A DNA stretch of 53,326 bases from positions 1 through 53,326 of the forward strand of contig JALEHK010000079.1 in NCBI GenBank assembly GCA_022770625.1, given 5' to 3'. Under the pieces are notes generated by a model that was not told the origin of the DNA, made no database searches, and saw only the letters and a list, made by a program, of their open reading frames with translations. Below are positions 8,795 to 17,823 of the stretch, one piece after another. The translations under genes were made by a program, and so were the position numbers. Source of the stretch: Oscillospiraceae bacterium (GTDB lineage: Bacteria > Bacillota > Clostridia > Oscillospirales > Ruminococcaceae). Position 1 is the first letter of the stretch. Each line of letters begins with the position of its first letter.

Positions 8795-8906
8795 ATCGAT
8801 CACTCCTTTGCCGGATATTCTGGCCCTGAAAAGGGAAAATATGCGTTTTTCGGAAAAAAACTCCTTCTTGTTCAGATTTCGGTTACGATTCATTTTTATT
8901 TAGGGG

Positions 8907-8935
8907 TTACAATCAGGCCCATGGTGTGCTATAAT
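8907..8935 (+). promoter_or_regulatory. Promoter of the class A PBP gene
   Basis: TTACAA (8907-8912), a 17-base spacer and a perfect TATAAT (8930-8935) lie about 80 bases upstream of the TTG start at 9018. Confidence 0.8.
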
Positions 8936-9017
8936 AAAATCTGTATATGCGGCTTCAAGCATACCGAAATCCATCATCCATGAAATCTTTTACGGACTCA
9001 AGAAGGAGGCTGTTTAC

Positions 9018-11375
9018 TTGGCAAGAAAAACAAAAAGACGAAACGGCGTTGAACGCGGCGCGTCGATCGGCGCACGGGTCGTCGGGCGTACCGTCGGACT
9101 CGTCGCAAAAACGATCGTGACCTTTATCCTGATCGGCGTCATCACCGGATGTATCGTTGTGACGGCGATGATGATCTATGTCATGAACTTTATGGACAAT
9201 GATAATTCGGTCAGTCTGGACGACATCAGCCTGAGCTTTACGACGATGTTCTATGCAAAGAACGATGAGGGAAGCTGGGAAGAGATCTATCGGATGTCGG
9301 GCGACGAAAACCGAATCGAAGTCTCGATCGAAGATATTCCGGAATATGTTCAGGACGCGTTTATTGCAACCGAGGATAAGCGCTTCCGCGATCATGAAGG
9401 CGTTGACTGGTTCAGAACGGCGAGCGTCACCGCGAAATCGCTGCTCCACTCCAGTCTGGATCAGGGCGGCGGCTCGACCATCACCCAGCAGCTGATCAAA
9501 AACGTGACCGACGATGACGATGTAACGCCGGTACGAAAGCTCAGGGAGATCTTCCGTGCGCTTCAACTGGAGCGGGATTACTCCAAGGACGAGATCCTTG
9601 AATCCTATCTGAATATTATCTTCCTCGGCGGAAAGACCTACGGCGTTGAAGCGGCGGCACAGAACTATTTCGGCTGCCATGTCTGGGAGCTGACCGTTCC
9701 GCAGGCGGCTTCGCTTGCGGCTATGACCAAGTCGCCCAACAATATGCGCCCCGATCTTCATGCTGAGAGAAACCTTGTCCGCCGGAACAACTATGTTCTG
9801 CGGGAAATGTGTGCGCAGGGATACCTGACGGAAGCAGAGTACGAAGAGTACCGCCAGACGCCGGTCGTCACGGTCGGCCAGACGGAAGAGGAATATCAGG
9901 AGATCGTCGATTTCATGCTTCAGGACGATCCCGACAATACCTATGATCCCTATATCACCCAGGAGCAGCACGACACGCTGCTTGCCAACCGGATCGTGGT
10001 CAACGATGAGTTCGACTCCGATTCGACCGAGGCGCTTTCCAACGGCGTTACCTCTTATTACATTGACACGGTCATCCGCGACGTAACGGCCGATCTGATG
10101 GAAAAGAACAATTGGACGGAGGATTATGCCGATAACCAGCTCAGAAGCGGCGGCTACCGGATCTATACCTGTCTGGATCAGAAGGTTCAGAGCCATCTGG
10201 AAGAGAAGTTCAACGACTGGTCCACCTTCTCGGCCAACCAGCTTTCTCCCAATGCCAACGGCGAGCTTCCCGAAGCGGCGATGGTCATCATGGACTATGA
10301 AGGGCACATTTTAGGGCTTGTCGGCGGAAAGGGAGAAAAGACCAATACCCTTTCCTTCAACCGCGCGACACAGGCGACCCGTTCGCCCGGTTCGGCGATC
10401 AAACCGCTCGCCTCTTACGGACAGGCGCTCGAGTACGATCTGATCAACTGGTCGACTGTGCTCAACGACTCTCCGGTCAAGAAGGACGATGAGGGCAACG
10501 ATTGGCCGAAAAACTATGAACGCGATTACCGCGGAAATATGACGATCATGGAAGCGCTCCGGATCTCGAGAAACACCATCCCGGTCAAGATCCTTCAGCA
10601 GCTGACCCCCGAAAAGAGTCTGGAATTCATGCGTACCAAGCTCGGCTTTACCACGCTTGATGACCGCGACTGCGCACTGGCGCCTCTGGGCGTCGGATCG
10701 CTGACCTACGGCGTCCATCTGGACGAGCTTACGGCGGCGTTTGCGACCTTCGGAAACGGCGGCTATTACTACGAGCCGGTCGTCTATGAACGGATCGAGG
10801 ATACCTCCGGCAACCTTGTACTGGATAATACCCCTCAGAAGACCCGTGCTTTTTCGGAAGATACCGCATATGTGATGAACCGGCTTCTGAAGGTCGTCTG
10901 CGACAGCGGTACCGGCCGTCAGGCTTATATCGGGGATATGCCGGTTGTCGGTAAGACCGGTACAACGACCGATTACTATGATATGTCGTTTGTCGGCCTT
11001 TCTCCCTACTACATCGGCGGCGTATGGACCGGCTACGATACACAGGCCGTTCTTCCCTCCAAGCAGATGTATGACTGCGATACCATCTGGGCCAACGTCA
11101 TGAAGGGACTGCATGACGGGCTTGAGGTGAAGGAATTTACTCCGAGCGAAAATGTCGTACAGGCCAAATACTGCACGATCACCGGCCTTCTTGCGTCCGA
11201 CGGATGCCCGACGGCGACCGGTTACTATAAGAGCGGTGCACTTCCCGATTACTGCACCGGACATTATACCGCTCCCGAAGAGGGCGATACCGATGATGAC
11301 AGCGAAAACGAAGCAGGAAGCTTTACCGTTTCCGACGGCGGCTCTCCCGATACGGCTATCGATCCCGATGAATAA
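9018..11375 (+). CDS. ponA: Class A penicillin-binding protein (PBP1A family)
   Basis: A 785-residue bifunctional wall polymerase. A basic N-terminus and one membrane segment (about 33-58) precede a GT51 glycosyltransferase domain with catalytic E-D-K-R-F (Glu119) and the G-G-S-T-I-T-Q-Q-L motif near 152-160. The transpeptidase domain has S-A-I-K (Ser459), S-R-N (517-519) and K-T-G (646-648). The tail after about 730 is acidic and Ser/Asp-rich. Translation starts at TTG, 8 bases after AGAAGGAGG; no ATG is similarly placed. It is a single-gene unit between its own promoter and terminator. Confidence 0.95.
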   Translation: MARKTKRRNGVERGASIGARVVGRTVGLVAKTIVTFILIGVITGCIVVTAMMIYVMNFMDNDNSVSLDDISLSFTTMFYAKNDEGSWEEIYRMSGDENRIEVSIEDIPEYVQDAFIATEDKRFRDHEGVDWFRTASVTAKSLLHSSLDQGGGSTITQQLIKNVTDDDDVTPVRKLREIFRALQLERDYSKDEILESYLNIIFLGGKTYGVEAAAQNYFGCHVWELTVPQAASLAAMTKSPNNMRPDLHAERNLVRRNNYVLREMCAQGYLTEAEYEEYRQTPVVTVGQTEEEYQEIVDFMLQDDPDNTYDPYITQEQHDTLLANRIVVNDEFDSDSTEALSNGVTSYYIDTVIRDVTADLMEKNNWTEDYADNQLRSGGYRIYTCLDQKVQSHLEEKFNDWSTFSANQLSPNANGELPEAAMVIMDYEGHILGLVGGKGEKTNTLSFNRATQATRSPGSAIKPLASYGQALEYDLINWSTVLNDSPVKKDDEGNDWPKNYERDYRGNMTIMEALRISRNTIPVKILQQLTPEKSLEFMRTKLGFTTLDDRDCALAPLGVGSLTYGVHLDELTAAFATFGNGGYYYEPVVYERIEDTSGNLVLDNTPQKTRAFSEDTAYVMNRLLKVVCDSGTGRQAYIGDMPVVGKTGTTTDYYDMSFVGLSPYYIGGVWTGYDTQAVLPSKQMYDCDTIWANVMKGLHDGLEVKEFTPSENVVQAKYCTITGLLASDGCPTATGYYKSGALPDYCTGHYTAPEEGDTDDDSENEAGSFTVSDGGSPDTAIDPDE

Positions 11376-11394
11376 AAAGAAATATGGATGAATC

Positions 11395-11449
11395 AAAAGC
11401 GGCTTTTTCAGGTAGTGAACCGGCGTTTCTCTTGAAAAGGCCGCTTTTT
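11395..11449 (+). terminator. Terminator of the class A PBP gene
   Basis: AAAAGCGGCTTTTTCAG pairs almost fully with CTTGAAAAGGCCGCTTTT, and the 3' arm runs into T-residues. It ends just before the ribosome binding site of the next gene. Confidence 0.75.
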
Positions 11450-11471
11450 CTCCCCGGAGGAAAGAAAGTTT

Positions 11472-12923
11472 ATGGCAAAGAAGAAAAGAGAACCGGATAA
11501 AAATAACCCGCTTCATAAGAACGCAATCTATGAGGGGATCGTTGAGGACGTGACGCTGGACGGAAACGGCGTTGTGAAGATCGATGGGTATACCATGTTT
11601 GTGCCGATGACGGCGGTCGGCGACCGGATCCGCCTGAAAGCGGTCAAGCTTCAGAAAAATTACGGCTTCGGGATCATTGAACAGGTCATTACCCCTTCAC
11701 CCGCCCGAATCAAATCGCCCTGCCCGGTGTTCAAGCAGTGCGGCGGATGTTCGTTTCAGCACATCTCCTATGCGGAAGAACTGCGGCTGAAAGAGAAAAC
11801 GGTTCTTGACGCGTTTACGCGGCTGGGTGGATTTTCTGTCTGCACCAATCAGCAGGATCATCCGGAAACCGGAGAACCGGTGATGGAACCGATCCTTGGC
11901 TGCGAGGGCGGCGGGCTTTCCAGCAGCCGGTACCGCAATAAAGCGCAGTACCCGATCGGAATGGTGAACGGTCATGTCTGCGCCGGGTTTTATGCCCGCC
12001 GTTCCCACCGGATCATTCCGGGAGAGGACTGCCTGATTCAGGACGAGGCGTTTGCATCGGTTGTGCATACGCTGACCGAAGCGGCAGACGCGCTTAAAAT
12101 CCCGGCTTATTCGGAGGAAACGCATGAGGGGATCCTCCGGCACCTCTTTCTTCGCCGGGGAAGAAAGAGCGGAGAACTGATGGCGTGTATCGTCACGACC
12201 AAAGAAAAGTTCCCCCGCCGGGAGGAACTGGTTCAGCGGCTTACGGCGGCGCATCCCGAGATCACCGGCGTGCTGCTGAATATAAACCCCGATGTGACCA
12301 ACGTGATCATGGGGAAAAAGACGATCTGCCTGTATGGTAAGCCGTACCTGGAGGACGAACTGCTGGGTGTCCGGTTCAAAATCGCGCCGGAGGCCTTTTA
12401 TCAGGTCAATGCGGGACAGACCGAGCGGCTGTATTCGCTTGGGTTTGACTATGCGGACTTCAAAGGGGACGAGACGCTGCTCGATCTCTACTGCGGGATC
12501 GGATCGATCGGACTGACGGCTTTTCATAAGGTCGGACGGCTGATCGGCGTAGAGGTCGTTCCGCAGGCAATCGAAAGCGCCAAAGAAAACGCCCGCTTAA
12601 ACGGGATCCCGGAAGAAAAGGCGCAGTTTTTCTGCGCGGACGCAGGTGAAGCGGCACTGCGGCTGGAAAAAGAGGGACTGCATCCGGGTGTGGTCCTTGT
12701 CGATCCGCCCCGAAAGGGATGCAGTCCGGACGTACTGGATAGTATCTGCCGGATGGGGCCGGAACGAATCGTTATGATCTCCTGCAACCCCGCGACCGCC
12801 GCTCGCGACGCGAAAATACTCTGTGATGAAATGCACGGCTATCGGCTGATCCGGTTCCGTGCGGTCGATATGTTTCCGAGGACGGGGCATACAGAAACCG
12901 TCGTACTTTTTGAAAGGAGCTAA
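11472..12923 (+). CDS. rlmD: 23S rRNA (uracil-5-)-methyltransferase, RlmD/RumA family
   Basis: A 483-residue SAM-dependent enzyme that makes 5-methyluridine in 23S rRNA. An N-terminal TRAM RNA-binding domain (about 15-70) is followed by the [4Fe-4S] cysteines Cys84, Cys90 and Cys93, with Cys187 as the likely fourth ligand. The Rossmann core has F-Y-Q-V-N and the SAM motif D-L-Y-C-G-I-G near 338-344. Catalytic Cys438 lies in S-C-N-P-A-T. In Firmicutes a single RlmCD-type enzyme may methylate two sites, so the exact target is uncertain. The next gene starts 6 bases downstream. Confidence 0.92.
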   Translation: MAKKKREPDKNNPLHKNAIYEGIVEDVTLDGNGVVKIDGYTMFVPMTAVGDRIRLKAVKLQKNYGFGIIEQVITPSPARIKSPCPVFKQCGGCSFQHISYAEELRLKEKTVLDAFTRLGGFSVCTNQQDHPETGEPVMEPILGCEGGGLSSSRYRNKAQYPIGMVNGHVCAGFYARRSHRIIPGEDCLIQDEAFASVVHTLTEAADALKIPAYSEETHEGILRHLFLRRGRKSGELMACIVTTKEKFPRREELVQRLTAAHPEITGVLLNINPDVTNVIMGKKTICLYGKPYLEDELLGVRFKIAPEAFYQVNAGQTERLYSLGFDYADFKGDETLLDLYCGIGSIGLTAFHKVGRLIGVEVVPQAIESAKENARLNGIPEEKAQFFCADAGEAALRLEKEGLHPGVVLVDPPRKGCSPDVLDSICRMGPERIVMISCNPATAARDAKILCDEMHGYRLIRFRAVDMFPRTGHTETVVLFERS

Positions 12924-12929
12924 TCGAAA

Positions 12930-13454
12930 ATGTACCTGCAAACCCCGCGGATGCTGATCCGCGGCTTTACGCCGGAAGACGCCGCCGACCTTTACGAGAT
13001 CCTCGGCGACGCGGAAACGATGGAAAACTGCGAACCGGCATACGGCTTGGAGAAAACCCAACAATTCCTGAACACGTTCTGTATCGATCGGAACGGAGCC
13101 GTGGCGGCGGTTCATAAAGAGAGCGGGAAGGTGATCGGCTATATTCTTTTCCATGACATGGGCGATCGCGTATACGAGATGGGCTGGTTTTATAACCGCA
13201 GTTTCTGGAACCGGGGCTATGCGTATGAATCCTGCTGGGCGGTGATCGACTACGCCTTCTCGGAAGGGAAGGCGCACAAGATCTTTGCCGAAACGATCGA
13301 TGACGTGAAATCGGTTTCGCTGATGCGAAAACTCGGGATGAAGCCGGAGAGCGTTCAGCGGCGTCAGGTCAGAGATCCTCGCGGCAGATGGGCAGACCTG
13401 TATCTGTACGGGCTTTTGGAGGACGACTGGCGGCAGACTCTCCGCGAAAGCTGA
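12930..13454 (+). CDS. GNAT acetyltransferase, RimJ/RimL type
   Basis: A 174-residue acetyltransferase beginning with the family pattern T-P-R-M-L-I-R-G-F-x-x-E-D-A. The acetyl-CoA region is degenerate (F-W-N-R-G-Y-A-Y-E-S near 90-99), followed by the typical N/D-x-x-S-x-x-L-M-x-K-L-G-M ending. Such proteins acetylate protein N-termini or small amines; the substrate here is unknown. GAAAGGAG lies inside the end of the upstream methyltransferase gene, so the two are translated from one message. Confidence 0.85.
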   Translation: MYLQTPRMLIRGFTPEDAADLYEILGDAETMENCEPAYGLEKTQQFLNTFCIDRNGAVAAVHKESGKVIGYILFHDMGDRVYEMGWFYNRSFWNRGYAYESCWAVIDYAFSEGKAHKIFAETIDDVKSVSLMRKLGMKPESVQRRQVRDPRGRWADLYLYGLLEDDWRQTLRES

Positions 13455-13459
13455 ACAGT

Positions 13460-13500
13460 AAAACACCCCGGCACGGATCTTTTCCGCACCGGGGTGTTTT
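13460..13500. terminator. Bidirectional terminator between convergent genes
   Basis: AAAACACCCCGG and CCGGGGTGTTTT form a perfect stem around a short loop, with A-run on one side and T-run on the other. It separates the plus-strand acetyltransferase from the minus-strand XRE regulator. Confidence 0.85.
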
Positions 13501-13517
13501 GCTGCTCGTGAAAAATA

Positions 13518-14258
13518 TCAGTGAAGGACACCGGAAAAAGCGTCCGATGAAACGACGCCGTCCACGTGCATATATACATCCATGTATTCGATCCCTCCGC
13601 GGCTGTATTCGTATTCAAAGCAGCCGATGACCCGATCTCTCGGTTTTTCCCGGAAGTTATTCGCGTGAAGAAAGTCCAGTATCTTTTTATAGGCGTTCGG
13701 GATCCGCTCAAAGGGCTGAACAAACGGATCCCGGATGGTAACGAATGCGTAATCGGCTTCTTCATTTTCCGTAATATAGGCTCCCGGCAGATCCGATTTA
13801 AATCCGTCGGGGAGGATAAGCGCCGAGGTATACCCATGCATCCCGAATCGATTTTGCTGTTCCGGTGAAACAAAAGGGAAGTCCCATCCAATCAGTTTAG
13901 ACTCCGGGTGAGCCGGGAAAAGGCCGCTCTTTTCCGCCCACTGCCGCATATGCTCTTTGGCATCGTTTTCCGGATCCTGTGAGATGACGGTATAGCAGGC
14001 CATCCGGAAGGCGGGAATCTTTTTGATCCGCACATCGGAATAGATTCCGTTCCGGTCAGAAAGCTCTTCTAAAACGAGCGTGTCCAGCTTGCAGGAGAAA
14101 AGTTCGGTCATTTTCACCAGCTTGGAAAGTTCGGGGATGATTTCGTTCGATTCCCAGCGGGATACCGTCTGGCGGGTGACGTTCATCTGTTCTGCGAACT
14201 GTTCCTGTGTCAGCTTTTTCTGTTTCCGCAGGTATGCGATATTGCTTCCAAGGCTCAT
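13518..14258 (-). CDS. XRE-family regulator with GyrI-like effector domain
   Basis: A 246-residue protein. Residues 6-60 form a helix-turn-helix of the Xre/Cro type (L-T-Q-E-Q-F-A-E, then V-T-R-Q-T-V-S-R-W-E). Residues about 75-240 resemble the AraC-effector/GyrI-like ligand-binding domain, with F-x-x-I-P-x-A-Y-K-K-I and a C-terminal E-Y-M-D-V-Y-M strand. The combination suggests a ligand-responsive repressor or activator. ACGGAGGA lies 7 bases upstream. No obvious target gene is adjacent, so it may control itself or distant genes. Confidence 0.85.
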   Translation of the reverse strand: MSLGSNIAYLRKQKKLTQEQFAEQMNVTRQTVSRWESNEIIPELSKLVKMTELFSCKLDTLVLEELSDRNGIYSDVRIKKIPAFRMACYTVISQDPENDAKEHMRQWAEKSGLFPAHPESKLIGWDFPFVSPEQQNRFGMHGYTSALILPDGFKSDLPGAYITENEEADYAFVTIRDPFVQPFERIPNAYKKILDFLHANNFREKPRDRVIGCFEYEYSRGGIEYMDVYMHVDGVVSSDAFSGVLH

Positions 14259-14318
14259 AAAAGAATCCTCCGTGTTTCAATTTTGTCTGGATTTTTCCGG
14301 CCGGTTTTTGACAATTTC

Positions 14319-14347
14319 AGTATAACACGGTGGAAAAGTGAAGGCAA
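14319..14347 (-). promoter_or_regulatory. Promoter of the XRE regulator gene
   Basis: Read on the minus strand: TTGCCT (14347-14342), 17 bases, TATACT (14324-14319), about 60 bases before the start codon. Confidence 0.65.
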
Positions 14348-14445
14348 TCAGCCGCCGCTTGCTTTTTCTCGGTCGGATGGAACGCGGCGCGCGTCATGCA
14401 CAGAGTCTGCACGGGGCAGGTGCATGGCATTCATTTATTTGCATC

Positions 14446-14481
14446 AAAAAAGCAGACGGAGTATTTTCCGTCTGCTTTTTG
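14446..14481 (-). terminator. Terminator of the htrA operon
   Basis: A stem of AAAAAAGCAGACGGA and TCCGTCTGCTTTTT around a short T-rich loop, immediately downstream of the htrA stop codon on the minus strand. Confidence 0.8.
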
Positions 14482-14496
14482 TTCGGGGTGTAAACA

Positions 14497-16155
14497 TCAG
14501 GTCGAAGAGCCTCTTCCTGCGGCGGTCGGAACGCCGGATGCGCCGCCGGTTTCGGTCGAATAGCTGCTGGTGTCGCTGTTTCCGGTATCCTCTCCGAGGG
14601 TAGCGGTCACCGTGTAGGTGGATTCGGCTCCGGAGTTTCCGCGGACAAAGGTGACGGTCAGCGTATCGCCCGGCGATTTCTCTTCCAGTACCGTTTTCAA
14701 GTCCTCCTTGGAGGTAACGGATACGCCGTCGATTTCGGTGATGATGTCGCCCGCCCGCAGGCCCTTGGCGTAAATATCCATCGTCGTATCGACACTGTAC
14801 ACGAGCAGTCCGGGCGTATAGCCGGACATTGCGCCGACCACTTCGCTGATCGGATAGTAGGTGATGCCGAGCTTGACGCGGCCGGTGACATAGCCGTACC
14901 GGATGAGATCTTCCATGATCGGAAGCGCATGGTTGATCGGAATGGCGAAGCCGATGCCGTTATAGTTGGAGGAGGAAAGACGGCTGGAGTTGATGCCGAT
15001 GACCTGTCCGTATTCGTTAATCAGCGGCCCGCCGGAGTTTCCGGGGTTGATGGCGGCGTCGGTCTGGATGACTTCCATGCTGATGGATTCGCCGCTGTCG
15101 AGTGTAACCGAGATGGTGCGTTCCAGTCCCGATACGATGCCTTCGGTCGTCGAACCGGCAAGGTTCAAGCCGGCGGGATTCCCGATTGCGACCACCTTTT
15201 CTCCGACCTTGAGCTGATCCGAATCGCCGAGCGTTGCGGCGGTCAGATTTTCCGCGTCGATCTTGATGACGGCGAGATCGGTGGTCGTATCGGCTCCGAT
15301 CACGGTTGCGGCGTATTCTTCGTTGTTGTCCAGAACAACGACCAGCCCGGCTGCACCGCTGATGACATGGGCGTTGGTCAGAATAAATCCGTCGCCCGAA
15401 ACGAGGATGCCGCTTCCGGAAGAAGAAGCAGTCAGCGGATTTTCAGCGGAATAGTTCAGGATGCCGACGACCGACGGACGAACCTTTTCATAGATCTGGG
15501 TGGTGGTGAGCTTTCCGTCGCTCCGGATATAGGTATCCTCTTCCTCATGGGAGGTGATGGTCAGTTCGGGAACCCGGATGTTTTCATGGGACGAAGAGGA
15601 TTCCTGCGGCGTATCGGATAAGGACTCCTTGCTCTCTTCCGAAAGAGCGGGGGCAGAGGAGACCGAGATGGCCGGAGAAGAGACCTCCTCTTCGGACGAT
15701 GAAAGAACTACGCCGGCAAGGATCGCAGCGGTTACGATCAGCAAAACGGTGATGATGATCGCAAAAACCTTGATGCCGCTTTTTCCTCTCCGGGGCGGCT
15801 CTCCGCCATCCTCGGAACTTCCGTCTACGCCGGACGGGTCATAGGAGATCCGGTTATAGTCCTCATAGCTGTACCGGTATTCGCCGTTTTTATTCATCCC
15901 GTACTCAGAAGATTGCTTCTCGTCGTCTGATTTGCCCTGAGCGGCGCTGCGTGCCCCTTCAGACGCATCGGAGCCGAACGAACGGGAATTACCTTGCGAA
16001 TCGTAAGAACGTTTGTACGAGCTGTACAGCTCGTCTGACGATGCGCTCGAATCAGAGACCCGTCCGCTGTGGTAGGTGCATCCGTTTTCGTTGATCTCGT
16101 TTGATCCGCCGGAAGTTGCCTGTTCGGCGGAATCGCGTTTTTCATGCTCGTTCAT
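14497..16155 (-). CDS. htrA: HtrA/DegP-type membrane-anchored serine protease with PDZ domain
   Basis: A 552-residue protein with an unusually long Ser/Asp/Glu/Tyr-rich cytoplasmic N-terminus (1-120), one membrane segment (127-150) and a Ser/Glu-rich linker. The trypsin-like protease domain carries the triad His263 (T-N-A-H-V), Asp293 (T-D-L-A-V-I) and Ser374 (G-N-S-G-G-P), followed by a C-terminal PDZ domain (about 427-525). It degrades misfolded proteins at the outer face of the membrane. It follows the sensor kinase gene by 62 bases with no strong terminator between, so the two-component system and protease probably form one envelope-stress operon. Confidence 0.93.
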   Translation of the reverse strand: MNEHEKRDSAEQATSGGSNEINENGCTYHSGRVSDSSASSDELYSSYKRSYDSQGNSRSFGSDASEGARSAAQGKSDDEKQSSEYGMNKNGEYRYSYEDYNRISYDPSGVDGSSEDGGEPPRRGKSGIKVFAIIITVLLIVTAAILAGVVLSSSEEEVSSPAISVSSAPALSEESKESLSDTPQESSSSHENIRVPELTITSHEEEDTYIRSDGKLTTTQIYEKVRPSVVGILNYSAENPLTASSSGSGILVSGDGFILTNAHVISGAAGLVVVLDNNEEYAATVIGADTTTDLAVIKIDAENLTAATLGDSDQLKVGEKVVAIGNPAGLNLAGSTTEGIVSGLERTISVTLDSGESISMEVIQTDAAINPGNSGGPLINEYGQVIGINSSRLSSSNYNGIGFAIPINHALPIMEDLIRYGYVTGRVKLGITYYPISEVVGAMSGYTPGLLVYSVDTTMDIYAKGLRAGDIITEIDGVSVTSKEDLKTVLEEKSPGDTLTVTFVRGNSGAESTYTVTATLGEDTGNSDTSSYSTETGGASGVPTAAGRGSST

Positions 16156-16217
16156 ATAATCAACACCTTTCCGGTTTTGTGTCCGTGCTTCTGGAATTTC
16201 ACGGCATGAAACGGAAC

Positions 16218-17762
16218 TTATTTGGATTCGTTCTCGGAAGAAGCAGGATCCTTCGGAACTTCGATCAGTCCGGAGGAGTTCATCCCGCCGGAATATTCCT
16301 TCTCACGTCCGGTCACGATCGCGGAGGTCTTGTTTTTAGCACCGGGTACCGAGAAAACGAACTCGGTATATTCGCCCTGCACGCTGCGGACGATAACGTC
16401 TCCGCCATGAAGGGCCACGATCGATTTTACAAGATAAAGCCCGAGTCCGACGCCGTTTTTATCAATGCCGCGGCTGCGGTCGGTCTTATAGAAGCGGTCG
16501 AATACCCGCGGGATCTCTTCTTTGGAAAGGCCTTCGCCCGAATTGCGGATGCCAACATAGGTCATGCCGCCTTCGTTCTGGAAGCTGAAGGAAAGATAGC
16601 CGCCGTCGTTTACAAACTTAACGGCGTTTTCGATCAGGTTATAGACCACCTGATGGATCAGGTCGGCGTCGGCGTCCACCATGATCTTTCCGGCGTCCAG
16701 TCCCTGAATGTCCAGCTTTTTCTGATCGATCGTCTGCTCAAAGGTAAAGAGCGTCTGGCAGATGGTATCGACGATATTGAAGGTCTGGCAGTTGAGCTTT
16801 AATTCACCCGCTTCGATACGGGAGAGGTTGAGCATACTGCGTACCAGACGGGAAAGACGCTGAACCTCTTCCGAAACGATCCGGAGATATTTTTTCTCCT
16901 CGCTTTTGGGAATGGTTCCGTCGAGGATCCCGTCGATAAAGCCGCCGATCGAGGTCATTGGCGTTTTCAGCTCATGGGAAACGTTTGCGATAAAGCTCCG
17001 GCGCATCGATTCCAGCTGGGAGAGCGACTGTGCCATATTGTTGAGCGCCATCGCCAGCTGACCGATCTCATCATCGGAGGTGACTTCGATCCGGGAGGTG
17101 AAATCACCCTGACCGAATTTCTTGGCCGCCAGTGACATCTCTCTGAGCGGGCGCACCATTCGGATGGTCGAATAGTAGGTGACAACGACCGAAAGGATCA
17201 AGACCGTGACCGAAGCGATCGCGAAGATCTTGAGCATTTCGGCCAAGAAGGTCGAAAGCTCCCGGCTCGGTTCCGAGATAAAGACATAGCCGATGGTCGA
17301 TTCGCCCATCTGAATGCCCATACCGTAGGTATAATAGGATTCGGAATACAGCCCGCCCAGCTTTCCCGCCTCAAAATAGCTTCCGTCGGCATCAATCTCG
17401 GTCAGTACCCGGGAGGAAACGGTGTGCACCGGATTGGTGAGCTGTCCGTTTTCGCACCAGACCTGAATCACGCCGGAGGCATTGGTAAAGAAAACGGTGC
17501 TGTCGTTAATCATCGAGATGGTCTGAAAGCCGGACGCGAGCGAGGAAGAGTTGATGGTAACGCGGTTTGAATCCTGATCGTAATCGGAGCTTGTCATCAG
17601 CATCGAGCTTGCGACGGTCAGCTGCTGCTCCATGCTTTCGCGCTTGTCCTCTTTGAAGTAGTTGGACGCGAAAAGCATGAAGAGACTTCCGAGAACGAGG
17701 ATTGAGGCAAAGACCACAGCGGTGCAGCTGCGAAAATACTTGTAGAATATGCTCTTCTGCAA
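16218..17762 (-). CDS. Sensor histidine kinase (HAMP, HisKA, HATPase)
   Basis: A 514-residue kinase with membrane segments at about 12-33 and 177-196 bracketing an external sensing domain of about 140 residues, a HAMP linker (197-250), HisKA with S-H-E-L-K-T-P (His263), and HATPase N-, G1- and G2-type boxes. There is no PAS domain, unlike WalK. The start is placed at TTG 17762, because GGAGGG stands exactly 7 bases upstream. The in-frame ATG at 17777 has no ribosome site, and its own codons contain that GGAGGG. It probably phosphorylates the response regulator encoded just upstream. Confidence 0.9.
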   Translation of the reverse strand: MQKSIFYKYFRSCTAVVFASILVLGSLFMLFASNYFKEDKRESMEQQLTVASSMLMTSSDYDQDSNRVTINSSSLASGFQTISMINDSTVFFTNASGVIQVWCENGQLTNPVHTVSSRVLTEIDADGSYFEAGKLGGLYSESYYTYGMGIQMGESTIGYVFISEPSRELSTFLAEMLKIFAIASVTVLILSVVVTYYSTIRMVRPLREMSLAAKKFGQGDFTSRIEVTSDDEIGQLAMALNNMAQSLSQLESMRRSFIANVSHELKTPMTSIGGFIDGILDGTIPKSEEKKYLRIVSEEVQRLSRLVRSMLNLSRIEAGELKLNCQTFNIVDTICQTLFTFEQTIDQKKLDIQGLDAGKIMVDADADLIHQVVYNLIENAVKFVNDGGYLSFSFQNEGGMTYVGIRNSGEGLSKEEIPRVFDRFYKTDRSRGIDKNGVGLGLYLVKSIVALHGGDVIVRSVQGEYTEFVFSVPGAKNKTSAIVTGREKEYSGGMNSSGLIEVPKDPASSENESK

Positions 17763-17782
17763 AGGAAAACCCTCCATACCGG

Positions 17783-17820
17783 AAAAGGCGGCTGCCGAAA
17801 AGCTACAGCAGCCGCCTTTT
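17783..17820 (-). terminator. Terminator-like hairpin between response regulator and kinase genes
   Basis: AAAAGGCGGCTGC pairs perfectly with GCAGCCGCCTTTT, ending in a short T-run on the minus strand. It starts 4 bases after the regulator stop codon and ends about 20 bases before the kinase start. It would act as a partial terminator, giving more regulator than kinase. Confidence 0.7.
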
Positions 17821-17823
17821 TAT

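Noticed and set aside
8955..10307. Minus-strand open frame of 450 codons across the class A PBP gene
   Set aside because: No ribosome site, no domain; antisense shadow of a certain gene.
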